NCBI GenBank assembly: GCA_029269125.1
Contig: JARHXX010000007.1
Coordinates: 1-64,000 of the forward strand
Direction of reading: 5' to 3'
Length of the DNA stretch: 64,000 nt
From: Kiritimatiellaeota bacterium B1221
Lineage (GTDB): Bacteria > Verrucomicrobiota > Kiritimatiellia > SS1-B-03-39 > UBA6053
Part shown: one piece after another, positions 19,040 to 27,836 of the stretch
How the letters are laid out: the number at the start of each line of letters is the position of its first letter
Numbering within the stretch: the first letter of the stretch is position 1
Notes under the pieces: model-generated
What the model saw: the letters and a program-made list of their open reading frames with translations, nothing else
What the model was told of the DNA's origin: nothing
The model's database searches: none
Program-made: the position numbers and the translations under genes

Positions 19040-19507
19040 CTAAAATTCCTCCCGGGTTTCTCCCCCGCGGGTTGCCAAAGCGATATCTAAAATCCCGGCA
19101 CGATTGGCCTGCCCCACCACTTTCATTTGCGTGGAAACCGTCACCGATTCATCCGCTTCAATCACCAGCGGCAAATCAGGATTTTCGATGCGCGCTCTTT
19201 CCAGTGCCGCGGGGAGATCGTCTAAATTGGTGCGTTGATCATTAAAGAAAACCAAACCGTTCCGCGTAAGCGTCACCACCATGGCATTCATTTGAATGCC
19301 CACACTCCGATCGGAAACGGGCAAAGAAATTTCCACCCCCGGTCGGGTGACATAGGAGGAACTGATCATAAAAAACATGAGCACCAGCAACACCACATCC
19401 ACCATCGCCGCCGGTTCAATGGAAGGCGGAAAACGGCGCCCGCGACTCATAAAGCGTCGGCGAAGACTGTTAAGCTGTCGGTAGTGTGCGATGTCAGAGT
19501 GTTTCAT
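19040..19507 (-). CDS. exbD: ExbD/TolR-family biopolymer transport protein
   Basis: 155 residues. A basic N-terminus precedes a single membrane helix with the essential aspartate (AAMVDVVLLVLMFFM, Asp about 37) and a periplasmic domain with family pattern VSLPVSD-like start and VIEADESV. ExbD pairs with ExbB to harness the proton (or sodium) gradient for TonB- or Tol-type work in the envelope. It overlaps neither neighbour but gaps are under 10 bp. Confidence 0.9.
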   Translation of the reverse strand: MKHSDIAHYRQLNSLRRRFMSRGRRFPPSIEPAAMVDVVLLVLMFFMISSSYVTRPGVEISLPVSDRSVGIQMNAMVVTLTRNGLVFFNDQRTNLDDLPAALERARIENPDLPLVIEADESVTVSTQMKVVGQANRAGILDIALATRGGETREEF

Positions 19508-19516
19508 ATTTCTATC

Positions 19517-20143
19517 TTAATCCTTGCTCAGGATTTTACGGTTGGCTTGCAGAAAGGCCAAAACATCCGAAGCGGCAAATTCCATATCCATTACCAAAGA
19601 TTCAATTCGGCTGACCAATAAATTATACGCCGCGTAAATCGGCATCGCAATCGCCAGTCCGGTGGCAGTGGTGAGCAAGGCCTGCCACAAGTGCTGCGCC
19701 AAATCTCCGGAATGCGCCAGGGGCGCCTGCACATGCATTTCCTGCAGGGCGCCCATCATCGAAAGCACCGTACCCAACAACCCCAGCATCGGCGCAATTT
19801 TCCCCAGGGTGGCCAACAAGTTCAGCCGATGCTCCAATCGGGGAATTTCAGAAATACCCGCCTGCTGAATCGCTTTGGCGATTTCACCCGCAGGTTCATC
19901 CACTTTCAATAATGCCGCACGTACCAACTGGGCCACCGGCCCCGGGGTGTCTTCACAGTTGCTCACGGCTTCCACCGTATTGCCCCGGCGCAAAACATTA
20001 TAGAGCCCGGTAAGAAAATCGTTGGTATCAATCTGGGCACGGTGCAACTCAAAAAGTTTGTTAAGAAAGATCGAGAGGGCCAATAGACTCACGCCAAAAA
20101 GGACCCACATCACCGGTCCACCTTGCATTACGTTTTCATACAT
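19517..20143 (-). CDS. exbB: ExbB/TolQ/MotA-family proton channel protein
   Basis: 208 residues with the MotA/TolQ/ExbB domain: helix 1 at about 10-28, then a cytoplasmic loop, then two long helices with the LLATLGKIAPMLGLLGTVLSM block and ATGLAIAMPIYAAYN. It forms the channel part of the energising complex with ExbD. It sits directly between the large TPR gene and exbD. A second Met six codons in is an alternative start. Confidence 0.92.
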   Translation of the reverse strand: MYENVMQGGPVMWVLFGVSLLALSIFLNKLFELHRAQIDTNDFLTGLYNVLRRGNTVEAVSNCEDTPGPVAQLVRAALLKVDEPAGEIAKAIQQAGISEIPRLEHRLNLLATLGKIAPMLGLLGTVLSMMGALQEMHVQAPLAHSGDLAQHLWQALLTTATGLAIAMPIYAAYNLLVSRIESLVMDMEFAASDVLAFLQANRKILSKD

Positions 20144-20158
20144 ATCTGATCTCCTGAA

Positions 20159-22633
20159 TTAAAAAATGATTCGTTGTTCGCGTCGCAGGTCTTCAATCCG
20201 ACGGGCACCTTCTTCCGCCTGGGGCAAACCGGAATCACGCAACTTTTCATAAATACGGATCGCCCCCCGGTACTCCTCTTCCTGCTCATAAGATTGGGCG
20301 ACGGACATCACCGCCCGCAAAAACCACGTGGCCGCATCACTACCGATACTCCGCCGATTTTCCATGTACATTTGGATCATTTTTTCATGCTGGCGACGTC
20401 CTTCCCCCTGACGGTCCAACGCATTCAGCGTGCGCCCCACTTTATACATGGCCTGCAAGCGGAGTTCCAAACCGGCATCTTTACTCTCCTCCACCAATTT
20501 ATAGGAATTCAAAGCCTCCAGATAGCGGCTGGCATCTTTTTCGCCCAACGTGTACTGACAATCCCCCATCCGACCCCGGGCCGCGTACACCAGGTAAGAA
20601 TCCGGATAATTGCGAATCAACTGGTCAAAAATCAAAATAGCTTCATCAAACCTTCCCAGTTCGGTGAGCACATCGCCGGTGTAAAACAACGCATCCACGG
20701 CGAAAGGGGCTTTCCCATCCAATTCACGGGCCGTGACAAAAGAGAGCAAGGCCCCTTCGAGCTGCTTGTTCGCCAATTGCGACCGGCCCGCAAGATAATG
20801 GGCTTTGGCCCGCAGGGGCAGCGGAAGATCCGGGGCGGTCAATGCCTGAAACGATTCCGATGCCAGTGGATATTCCCCGCGGTTATACGCCATCTCCGCC
20901 ATCCAGAACCGCACTTCATTCGCGTATGGGGAATCCGGATAGTTTTTCAGAAATTTACGTCCCGCCTCACGGGCGTCCTCATCCTTCCCCATTAAATAAT
21001 TGGTCCATCCAATCAGAGATTGCGCCTGTTCCACCCGGGGATGATTCGGAAATTTCATACTCACATCCTTAAATTGCCGGAGCGCCAGATCGAACACCCC
21101 CAACCGATAAGCCGTAATCCCCTTGTCCGTCATGGCGTCCGCCACATACTGCCCTTCGGGATACAACTCCAAATATCGGTCATAAGCCCCCAATGCCTGT
21201 TCCGGACGCATGCTTTGCTGCAATAGAATCGCCTGTTGCAGCATGGCTTTTTCGGCATAAGGAGAATCCGGGTATTTCAACAGAATACGGCTCAGCACAT
21301 TCAATGCCCGGGTCACCGATCCGCTCCCTGCAATCACGGTGGCGGTTTGAATCATCACCTGGGGCACCCGTTCATGCTCGGGATATAACTCCAAAAACAA
21401 TTCATAGCGGTCCAAAGCCAATGGGAAATTCTTCTGGGCAAAAGCCATATCGCCGGCCTTCAGCAGCATCATCGCCTTCAAGGCTGAGCCCTCCTCCGCC
21501 TCCGCAAAAATTTTGTCGTAAAGTCTTTCCGCCTTTGCATATTCCATAAGCCCCTCATACACCGCGGCCAACCCCGTTTCCGCCTCCTGCAACCCTTCCG
21601 GACTGGTAAACACCGAGAGATACGCTTGATAAGCCTCTTTGGCGGAGGCCAGTTTATCCTGTTCCATGTACATCCGGGCCAAGAACAACTGGACCCGCGC
21701 CACATCCGCCTGATCTCCCCACAGCGCAATGGCTTTCTTTAATTCCTGACTGGCGGTTTCCAAATCCCCTCCCCGAATCAAATCATGTGCCCGCAGCGCC
21801 TGTAAAGAAATACTGGCAGCCTGCTGCTCCACAATCTTATCGTACGCTTTCAAAAATTCAGCCGCTTCCAAGTAACGGCCCTCTTTTTCTAACAGACGGA
21901 TATATGCCGGATACACTTCCACTTCCAACTCTGCCTGCAAACCCTTACCCGAGGTTAATTTTTCCAGCGGAAGCCGTGCCTGGTCAGGTTCTTCAGTGAC
22001 CAGAGCGTGACGCGCCAGTTGCAACAGCGCCTGCTGAGTCACCCCATCCGTAAACACCCCTTCCGACAGCCGGGTCCAAATTTCCAGGGCCCCTTCCGGA
22101 TTCACCTCCGGATACCAGACATCCGCCAAATCGAGCTGAAGAATGGGCAATAGCTCTTCCGGGGCAGCCTCCCCCTTCAGTAAACGAACCGCCTCTTCCT
22201 GTTTGCCTTGCAGATCAAGACTCCGGGCCTGCAGACGCTTTCGTTGTAAATCCAGATCTCCGGATAAAATAGGCAGGCGGTTTAAATAGGCGACCGCCCC
22301 CGCCGCATTTCCCTTTAAAAGTTCAATATCCGCCCGCATAAGCAGTAAGGAGAACAGGGAATCCGCACGGGGCGCCTCCGGGAGGGCATCCAACAATTCC
22401 ACCGCCGCAGCCAGTTTGCCCTGAGCAATATATACCCGGGCCAGCCCCAAAGATGCGTCAAAGCGGACCAAAGGGTCCGTCGCTTCCGCAACCACCGCAG
22501 AAAATTCCACTTCAGCCAAATGGTCGAGTCGATTTTGCAACGCCGTCTCTGCCTGAGCCAACGCGTCCTGCGGATCCTCCGCCAACAGGGTCAGGGAAAC
22601 GCTAAATAAGGATATCCAAAGAGAAAAACGCAT
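20159..22633 (-). CDS. large exported TPR-repeat protein
   Basis: 824 residues. The signal peptide (MRFSLWISLFSVSLTLLA) is followed almost entirely by tetratricopeptide repeats, for example ARVYIAQGKLAAAVELLD, YPEGQYVADAMTDKG and ARGRMGDCQYTLG. Repeated Tyr-Pro-Asp/Glu pairs (YPDSPYA occurs twice) resemble the spacing in YbgF/BamD-type periplasmic TPR proteins. It should act in the periplasm as a scaffold, probably with the ExbB/ExbD/TonB-like complex encoded next (16-bp gap). It is the first gene of the operon. Confidence 0.8.
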   Translation of the reverse strand: MRFSLWISLFSVSLTLLAEDPQDALAQAETALQNRLDHLAEVEFSAVVAEATDPLVRFDASLGLARVYIAQGKLAAAVELLDALPEAPRADSLFSLLLMRADIELLKGNAAGAVAYLNRLPILSGDLDLQRKRLQARSLDLQGKQEEAVRLLKGEAAPEELLPILQLDLADVWYPEVNPEGALEIWTRLSEGVFTDGVTQQALLQLARHALVTEEPDQARLPLEKLTSGKGLQAELEVEVYPAYIRLLEKEGRYLEAAEFLKAYDKIVEQQAASISLQALRAHDLIRGGDLETASQELKKAIALWGDQADVARVQLFLARMYMEQDKLASAKEAYQAYLSVFTSPEGLQEAETGLAAVYEGLMEYAKAERLYDKIFAEAEEGSALKAMMLLKAGDMAFAQKNFPLALDRYELFLELYPEHERVPQVMIQTATVIAGSGSVTRALNVLSRILLKYPDSPYAEKAMLQQAILLQQSMRPEQALGAYDRYLELYPEGQYVADAMTDKGITAYRLGVFDLALRQFKDVSMKFPNHPRVEQAQSLIGWTNYLMGKDEDAREAGRKFLKNYPDSPYANEVRFWMAEMAYNRGEYPLASESFQALTAPDLPLPLRAKAHYLAGRSQLANKQLEGALLSFVTARELDGKAPFAVDALFYTGDVLTELGRFDEAILIFDQLIRNYPDSYLVYAARGRMGDCQYTLGEKDASRYLEALNSYKLVEESKDAGLELRLQAMYKVGRTLNALDRQGEGRRQHEKMIQMYMENRRSIGSDAATWFLRAVMSVAQSYEQEEEYRGAIRIYEKLRDSGLPQAEEGARRIEDLRREQRIIF

Positions 22634-22689
22634 ACATTTCCTTTATCGCGTTCTCCGCGAAGGGGCAAGCCTGCGGACCACCCATTCAA

Positions 22690-23280
22690 AAGGGACCTTT
22701 TTGCAAATTTCAGACCCGTTACTTGCGGACCTCGATGTACGGAACCGCAGATCGACCCGGATTCACGGGGGGGCTGAAGCGAAAATCAGGCGTCACCCGC
22801 ATCTGACTTTTTGGAATTTCCGCGCCGATCAAGAATCTCCGCCATATCTTCCGGGGTTCCCGCGCAGGGGGCATGGGTTCCGGTGGCGTCATCGAGCATC
22901 GCCTGTGAGACTTCGGATGCCATCACGCTGTCACGTGCCGTGGGCAATACCCCGTGTCTCCACTGTCAAGGGCCTGGGCAAAACGCTTGCATATCGCATC
23001 GAGTTTTTTGCCACCCTGCGGACCCTCTTTGACTTCGGCGTGACTGACCCGGTGATATTTTCAACCCGGGCCGTGTGAAAATCGTGCGGCATGCGCACCA
23101 CCCCTTTGGGGTCCACCACATCCAATGCCGGATTCGCAATCAGTTCTTTTGCATCATGCGCACCAACCACCTCCGGAGAAAGCTCCGAAGCCCAATCCAA
23201 AAGTTCCTGATTCAAGTCGCAAACTGAAACCCATTCCGGCTAAACATCGGGCCAAAGGTCCGCGGAGATCCCTGAGAACC
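22690..23280 (-). pseudogene. decayed coding remnant, partly Gfo/Idh-like
   Basis: No intact gene fills the 750 bases between the TPR gene and the decarboxylase operon. On the minus strand, 23245-23080 reads VSVCDLNQELLDWASEL followed by HDAKELIANPALDVV and PHDFHT. This resembles the Rossmann-fold start of Gfo/Idh/MocA oxidoreductases, but it is preceded by an in-frame stop and then loses the family pattern. Another open stretch at about 22935-22800 (MASEVSQAML, PEDMAEILDRR) lies in a different frame. A relic of one or two genes is more likely than a live gene. Confidence 0.4.
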
Positions 23281-23329
23281 TAAGCACGATACGCGTTTCA
23301 ACAACCCATCCCCCGCCTTCTGCATAAAC

Positions 23330-23366
23330 AAAAAAAATCCCCGCGCCCTGTTCAGAATGCGGGGAT
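23330..23366 (-). terminator. Rho-independent terminator of the propionate operon
   Basis: Read on the minus strand, an 8-bp stem (atccccgc/gcggggat) is followed by a run of eight T's. It begins 19 bp beyond the stop of the oadB-like gene, the last of the operon. Confidence 0.9.
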
Positions 23367-23384
23367 CTTGGCGTTTTACTTGTT

Positions 23385-24542
23385 TTAGAGCAAAACCGAC
23401 CAGAGCACACCGGCCGCGATGGCGGAGCCGATCACCCCGGCCACATTGGGCGCCATGGCGTGCATAAGCAGGAAGTTGGAAGGATCTTCTTCCTGACCTA
23501 CGGTATGCACAACCCGGGCACTGTCAGGCACCGCGGAGACTCCAGCCGCGCCAATCAGCGGATTGATTTTGTCTTTAAGGAACAGGTTCATGAACTTGGC
23601 GAACAGAACCCCGCAGGCGGTGGCCACGCAGAAGGAAGCCGCACCCAGTGCAAAGATCTTGATGGACTGGGGGGTCAGAAATCCGACGTTCACTCCATCC
23701 ACCACCCGTACCGCCTGGGTACTGGCGCCAACCGAGAGGCCGAGCAGAATCGTGACAATATCAATCATGGAGTTTCGGGCGGTGTTGGCCAGACGTTCGG
23801 TCACACAGCTTTCTTTCAGCAGATTTCCGAAGAACAGCATCCCAATCAGCGCCATGGATCCCGGAGCGATCACCGCACAGATGAGGAAGCCAATAATCGG
23901 AAAGATAATCTTTTCGGCTTTGGAAACCACCCGGGGGGCTTTCATGTGAATGAGACGTTCTTTTTTGGTGGTCAACAAACGCATAATCGGAGGTTGAATC
24001 ACCGGCACCAAAGCCATGTAGGAATACGCGGCAATCGCAATGGGGCCCAAAAGCTCAGGCGCCAACTTCGAGGACAGGAAAATCGCAGTCGGACCATCCG
24101 CGCCGCCAATAATTCCAATCGCACCTGCCTGTTGCGCGGTGAATCCGAGCATATGTGCCCCAATCAGGGTGGCAAAAATACCGAACTGCGCCGCCGCACC
24201 CAATAAGACCAATTTAGGATTGGACAGCATGGTGGAAAAGTCGGTCATTGCGCCGATTCCCAGGAAAATCAAAGGAGGAAAAATCCCCTTCGAAACGCCG
24301 AAGTAAATCAGGCTGAGCACTGAACCATCGTCGTAAACACCTACGGCCATGGATGACAGAGACGGGATATTGCCCACCACAATGCCGAAGCCAATGGGCA
24401 ACAGCAGCAGAGGTTCATAATCCTTAATGATGGCCAGACTGATAAACACGATGCCGATGAGAATCATCATCATGTTCGGCCAGGTCATCAGATTGAAGCC
24501 GGTGGTGCTCAGAAAATCACTGAGATTGTGTATAAGTTCCAT
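23385..24542 (-). CDS. Na+-translocating decarboxylase beta subunit (OadB/MmdB)
   Basis: A 385-residue polytopic inner-membrane protein with about ten helices. Family blocks seen are [56 protein letters not shown] and [11 protein letters not shown]. The beta subunit takes carboxybiotin, releases CO2 and moves Na+ outward. With the methylmalonyl-CoA carboxyltransferase homologue in the same operon, a methylmalonyl-CoA decarboxylase is the best reading, rather than oxaloacetate or glutaconyl-CoA decarboxylase. It is the last gene of the operon. Confidence 0.93.
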   Translation of the reverse strand: MELIHNLSDFLSTTGFNLMTWPNMMMILIGIVFISLAIIKDYEPLLLLPIGFGIVVGNIPSLSSMAVGVYDDGSVLSLIYFGVSKGIFPPLIFLGIGAMTDFSTMLSNPKLVLLGAAAQFGIFATLIGAHMLGFTAQQAGAIGIIGGADGPTAIFLSSKLAPELLGPIAIAAYSYMALVPVIQPPIMRLLTTKKERLIHMKAPRVVSKAEKIIFPIIGFLICAVIAPGSMALIGMLFFGNLLKESCVTERLANTARNSMIDIVTILLGLSVGASTQAVRVVDGVNVGFLTPQSIKIFALGAASFCVATACGVLFAKFMNLFLKDKINPLIGAAGVSAVPDSARVVHTVGQEEDPSNFLLMHAMAPNVAGVIGSAIAAGVLWSVLL

Positions 24543-24572
24543 AAAAGTTCTCCGATGCCGCGGGGAAGCGGA

Positions 24573-25013
24573 CTATTCTACAATGACCAAATCCTGACCT
24601 TGAGCAACTGCATCGCCGGGTTTGACACACAACTGCATGACTTTCCCTGCTTTGGTACTCTTGATCTGGTTTTCCATTTTCATGGCTTCCATGGTCAAAA
24701 TCTGCTGCCCCACTTCCACGGTATCCCCTTCCTTGACGTCTATGGAAAGAATGGCGCCCGGAATCGGAGCTTTGATACCATTCCCGCCTGCAGGCGCGGG
24801 TCCGGGTCCATCCGCAACTCGCGGCGCAGCGGACGGGGTGGGTGCCGGACGGTTTTTTATGACCGGAGCTTTCACGGGCGTCGCGGAAATGATGTCATCC
24901 ACGTTCACTTCCATGCTTTTGCCGTTCACAACCAGTGTGGCCGTTTTCATATTGAAGGCTTTCACCTCCACTTCGTATTTTTCTTTATCAATATTCAGTT
25001 TATAGGTTCTCAT
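24573..25013 (-). CDS. biotin carrier subunit of the decarboxylase (MmdC-type)
   Basis: 146 residues. An N-terminal beta-rich domain (about 1-48), a flexible Pro/Ala-rich linker (about 49-78) and a biotinyl domain (about 79-146) with the biotinylation site EAMKM at Lys112. The swinging arm carries CO2 from the carboxyltransferase to the beta subunit. Its start overlaps the stop of the small membrane subunit by ATGA. Confidence 0.92.
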   Translation of the reverse strand: MRTYKLNIDKEKYEVEVKAFNMKTATLVVNGKSMEVNVDDIISATPVKAPVIKNRPAPTPSAAPRVADGPGPAPAGGNGIKAPIPGAILSIDVKEGDTVEVGQQILTMEAMKMENQIKSTKAGKVMQLCVKPGDAVAQGQDLVIVE

Positions 25014-25411
25014 GATTTAATCCTACCTGGAAGGACGCGCATATTCCCGGACAGAGCCCAGGGTGAAGGGTGAAGGTCAATGGTGACTTTAAGATTTTGG
25101 CTGGCGGCCCGTTCGGCCTCCGCATGCAGCACAAAGGCGATGGCACTCAAGGTGCCCGCATCAAGCTGATCCGCCTCTTTTCCGAGGGGCACCACCGAGA
25201 CCGGTGCCGATTGCTCTTTCTTTTCCAACATCTTGAGGACTTTGGGAAGCAGAGAAATACAGACCGATATGGTGGCCAGCCCGGTGAACACAATGATCAT
25301 GCCGGAGATCGCCAATGACAATCCGTGGTCTTGTTCGATTTTTTCTAAAGCCCGCTGACTGGCCGGACAAAGCACCGGCACACTCAGCAGCAAAAAGAGA
25401 AGTCGTTTCAT
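25010..25411 (-). CDS. small membrane subunit of the decarboxylase (OadG/MmdD-like)
   Basis: 133 residues from the ATG at 25411. A signal-like hydrophobic start (LLFLLLSVPVLC) and a second membrane helix (SGMIIVFTGLATISVCISLL) match the OAD_gamma family, with GMIIVFTGL the diagnostic stretch. The rest is a charged C-terminal domain. The subunit links the carboxyltransferase to the membrane beta subunit. Position between mmdA and the biotin carrier supports this. Upstream in-frame codons were not used because they precede the membrane signal and run into the mmdA spacer. Confidence 0.82.
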   Translation of the reverse strand: MKRLLFLLLSVPVLCPASQRALEKIEQDHGLSLAISGMIIVFTGLATISVCISLLPKVLKMLEKKEQSAPVSVVPLGKEADQLDAGTLSAIAFVLHAEAERAASQNLKVTIDLHPSPWALSGNMRVLPGRIKS

Positions 25412-25427
25412 GATTAAAAATCCCGGG

Positions 25428-26984
25428 TTAGAGAGGAATGTTGCCGTGTTTCTTCGGCAATGCACTGACGTGTTTGTCCTGCAGTGCACGCAATCCGCGA
25501 ACAATGCGCAGACGGGTTTCACTGGGTGCAATCACATCATCCACATACCCGCGTCCCGCCGCGACATAAGGATTGGCGAAGGCTTCGTTATACTCGGCTT
25601 CGGCTTTGGCCATAATGGCTTTGGCCTCTTCGGGTTCTTTGCCCTTAACGTCCCGGGCATTGAGAATTTCAATCGCGCCTTTGCCACCCATCACCGCAAT
25701 TTCCGCGGTGGGCCATGCGTAGTTCAGGTCACTGTCGAGCTGTTTGGCACTCATCACACAATGCGCCCCCCCGTAGGATTTACGGGTGGTAATGGTGATT
25801 TTAGGCACGGTCGCTTCCGCGTAGGCAAACATCAGTTTGGCACCGTTACGAATGATTCCGCCGTATTCCTGCACCGTACCGGGCATGAAACCGGGCACAT
25901 CCACAAAAGTCACCAACGGAATATTAAAGCAATCACAGCAACGCACAAAGCGGGCCGATTTGACCGAAGCATCATTATCCAGCACCCCGGCCAAAACTTT
26001 CGGTTGGTTCGCGATAATCCCCACAGACTGACCGCCGAAGCGGGCAAAGCCGATCACAATATTTCCGGCATAGTCGGGTTGAATTTCGAGAAACTCCTGA
26101 TCATCCACCACTTCATAGATGATGTCTTTGACGTCGTACGCCATGTTGGGATTGTCAGGGATCAAAGTGTCCAGGGCCGTGTTCACCCTGTCTCCGGGAT
26201 CATCCGTCTCTTTGATCGGAGGTTTCTCCATGTTGTTCTGCGGCATGTAGGAAAACAGATCCTGCAGATATTTAATCCCCTGTTCGCCATCATCGGCGGC
26301 CAGATGGGCGACTCCGCTTTTGGTGGTGTGCACACTGGCGCCCCCGAGGGTTTCCACGTCCACATCTTCGTGGGTCACGGATTTCACCACTTTGGGTCCG
26401 GTCAGGAACATGTAACTGCTGTCACGCACCATCACCGTGAAGTCGGTAAGCGCCGGTGAGTAAACCGCTCCCCCGGCACAAGGTCCGAAAATACCGGACA
26501 ACTGGGGAATCACTCCGGAAGCACGCACATTGCGGTAAAAGATATTGGTGTACCCGGAAAGAGATTCAATCCCTTCCTGAATACGCGCACCACCGGAATC
26601 ATTCAAGCCAATCACCGGCGCGCCGGTTTTAACCGCCATATCCATGACCTTGCAGATTTTTTCGGACATGGTTTCGGAAAGAGATCCGCCAAACACCGTG
26701 AAATCACCGGCGTGGACATAAACCAGACGGCCCTGAATCGTGCCGGACCCGGTGACGATCCCGTCACCCATAAATTTCTTTTTCTCCATGCCGAAATTGG
26801 TGCAGCGGTGCACCTTGAACATGTCGAATTCTTCGAAACTACCCTCGTCGAGCAACATCTCAATCCGCTCACGGGCAGTGTGACGACCTTTCTCATGAAT
26901 TTTATCAATCTTGGCCTGTCCGCCACCCAGTTTTGCCAGGCTACGTTTTTCAATTAAAGCATCTAAACTTTTCGCAGTACTCAT
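25428..26984 (-). CDS. mmdA: methylmalonyl-CoA decarboxylase alpha subunit (carboxyltransferase)
   Basis: 518 residues of the acyl-CoA carboxyltransferase family. [53 protein letters not shown] and [22 protein letters not shown] are typical of MmdA/PccB proteins. The alpha subunit moves the carboxyl group from (S)-methylmalonyl-CoA to biotin. No biotin carboxylase gene is present and OadB/OadG homologues follow, so the decarboxylase direction is favoured over a propionyl-CoA carboxylase. The start at ATG 26984 is preceded by AAGGAA; an in-frame TTG six bases upstream is less likely. Confidence 0.92.
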   Translation of the reverse strand: MSTAKSLDALIEKRSLAKLGGGQAKIDKIHEKGRHTARERIEMLLDEGSFEEFDMFKVHRCTNFGMEKKKFMGDGIVTGSGTIQGRLVYVHAGDFTVFGGSLSETMSEKICKVMDMAVKTGAPVIGLNDSGGARIQEGIESLSGYTNIFYRNVRASGVIPQLSGIFGPCAGGAVYSPALTDFTVMVRDSSYMFLTGPKVVKSVTHEDVDVETLGGASVHTTKSGVAHLAADDGEQGIKYLQDLFSYMPQNNMEKPPIKETDDPGDRVNTALDTLIPDNPNMAYDVKDIIYEVVDDQEFLEIQPDYAGNIVIGFARFGGQSVGIIANQPKVLAGVLDNDASVKSARFVRCCDCFNIPLVTFVDVPGFMPGTVQEYGGIIRNGAKLMFAYAEATVPKITITTRKSYGGAHCVMSAKQLDSDLNYAWPTAEIAVMGGKGAIEILNARDVKGKEPEEAKAIMAKAEAEYNEAFANPYVAAGRGYVDDVIAPSETRLRIVRGLRALQDKHVSALPKKHGNIPL

Positions 26985-26995
26985 AAACAATTTCC

Positions 26996-27283
26996 TTAAG
27001 CGTGGTAGTAAACCTGATACACAGTGCTGTGTCCGGTAATGGTATCAATTTCATTTTGAATCTTGGCACGGTCCTCCGAAGCCAACCAACAATTCCATTC
27101 CCCGACATCTTTCCAGGAACTGATCACCAGAATCTCAGTGGGATCGTCAGCATTAATAAGGGTTTCTCCTCCGATGTACCCATCGTTTTGCATACAGAGC
27201 GCGCGGAGCTGCATGACCAAAGGTTTAATTGCGGCTTCCGTTCCTTGCGGAACCTTGCGAAGAATAATGATTTTTACAGACAT
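26996..27283 (-). CDS. ABM-fold (antibiotic biosynthesis monooxygenase-like) small protein
   Basis: 95 residues matching the ferredoxin-like ABM domain ([14 protein letters not shown] start, [19 protein letters not shown], then the final YQVYYHA strand). Family members include monooxygenases, haem-handling proteins and proteins of no known activity, often as dimers. It lies inside the propionate operon, 11 bp before mmdA, which suggests a helper role or protection rather than antibiotic synthesis. Function unknown. Confidence 0.7.
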   Translation of the reverse strand: MSVKIIILRKVPQGTEAAIKPLVMQLRALCMQNDGYIGGETLINADDPTEILVISSWKDVGEWNCWLASEDRAKIQNEIDTITGHSTVYQVYYHA

Positions 27284-27437
27284 AATGTTTGGGAGTTTGA
27301 AGTTAAAAGGTTGAAGAGAGGAGATAAAAGATAAGAGATGGGAGATTTGAACTTTGACGAAGTGCCGGGGAGACCGTTTCAGACCCTAAGCCCTGTCCGC
27401 CATCTCCAATCTTCCATTTTCCCATTCTGCAGGGATT
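27284..27437 (-). other. 154-bp intra-operon spacer
   Basis: The only large gap inside the propionate operon, between the epimerase and the ABM-fold gene. Part of it (about 27290-27350) is purine-rich on the plus strand (ggttgaagagaggagataaaag). No clear terminator or promoter is seen. It could hold an internal promoter or processing site. Confidence 0.3.
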
Positions 27438-27836
27438 TCAGTGACTGCAGATTTCGGTCAAAACCCCTTTGGTGGATTTAGGATGCAGAAAAGCGACCTG
27501 TTTGCCGCCGGCCCCGTCAATGGGCGTTTCATGAATCAATTTCACCCCTTCACCGGAGGCGAGGCTCAACTGACCCAGAATGTCATCACTGCCAAAAGCA
27601 ATGTGGTGGATCCCCTCTCCTTTCTTTTCAATAAAGATGGCGATAGGAGAATCATCCGCCGTCGGCTCAAGCAATTCAATGTGGGTTTCACCCGCTTCAA
27701 AAAATGCGGTTTTCACTTTTTGCGACTCCACTTCTTCGGTCTTCAGAAATTTGAGTCCGAGTGCTTTTTCATACAGCGGAATAGACTCTTCAATGGAGCG
27801 TACCGCAATACCAATGTGATCGACTTTTTGTATCAT
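27438..27836 (-). CDS. mce: methylmalonyl-CoA epimerase
   Basis: A 132-residue vicinal oxygen chelate fold protein: VDHIGIAVRSIEE at the start with metal His7, then LEPTADDSPI, GIHHIAFG with the second His, and the closing FLHPKSTKGVLTEI with the metal Glu. It interconverts (R)- and (S)-methylmalonyl-CoA between the mutase and the decarboxylase. Its ATG overlaps the meaB stop by ATGA. Confidence 0.95.
   Translation of the reverse strand: MIQKVDHIGIAVRSIEESIPLYEKALGLKFLKTEEVESQKVKTAFFEAGETHIELLEPTADDSPIAIFIEKKGEGIHHIAFGSDDILGQLSLASGEGVKLIHETPIDGAGGKQVAFLHPKSTKGVLTEICSH

Noticed and set aside
25428..26984. Reading the carboxyltransferase gene as propionyl-CoA carboxylase beta subunit
   Set aside because: No biotin carboxylase subunit is present, while the Na+-pump beta and small subunits follow directly; decarboxylase is the better reading.
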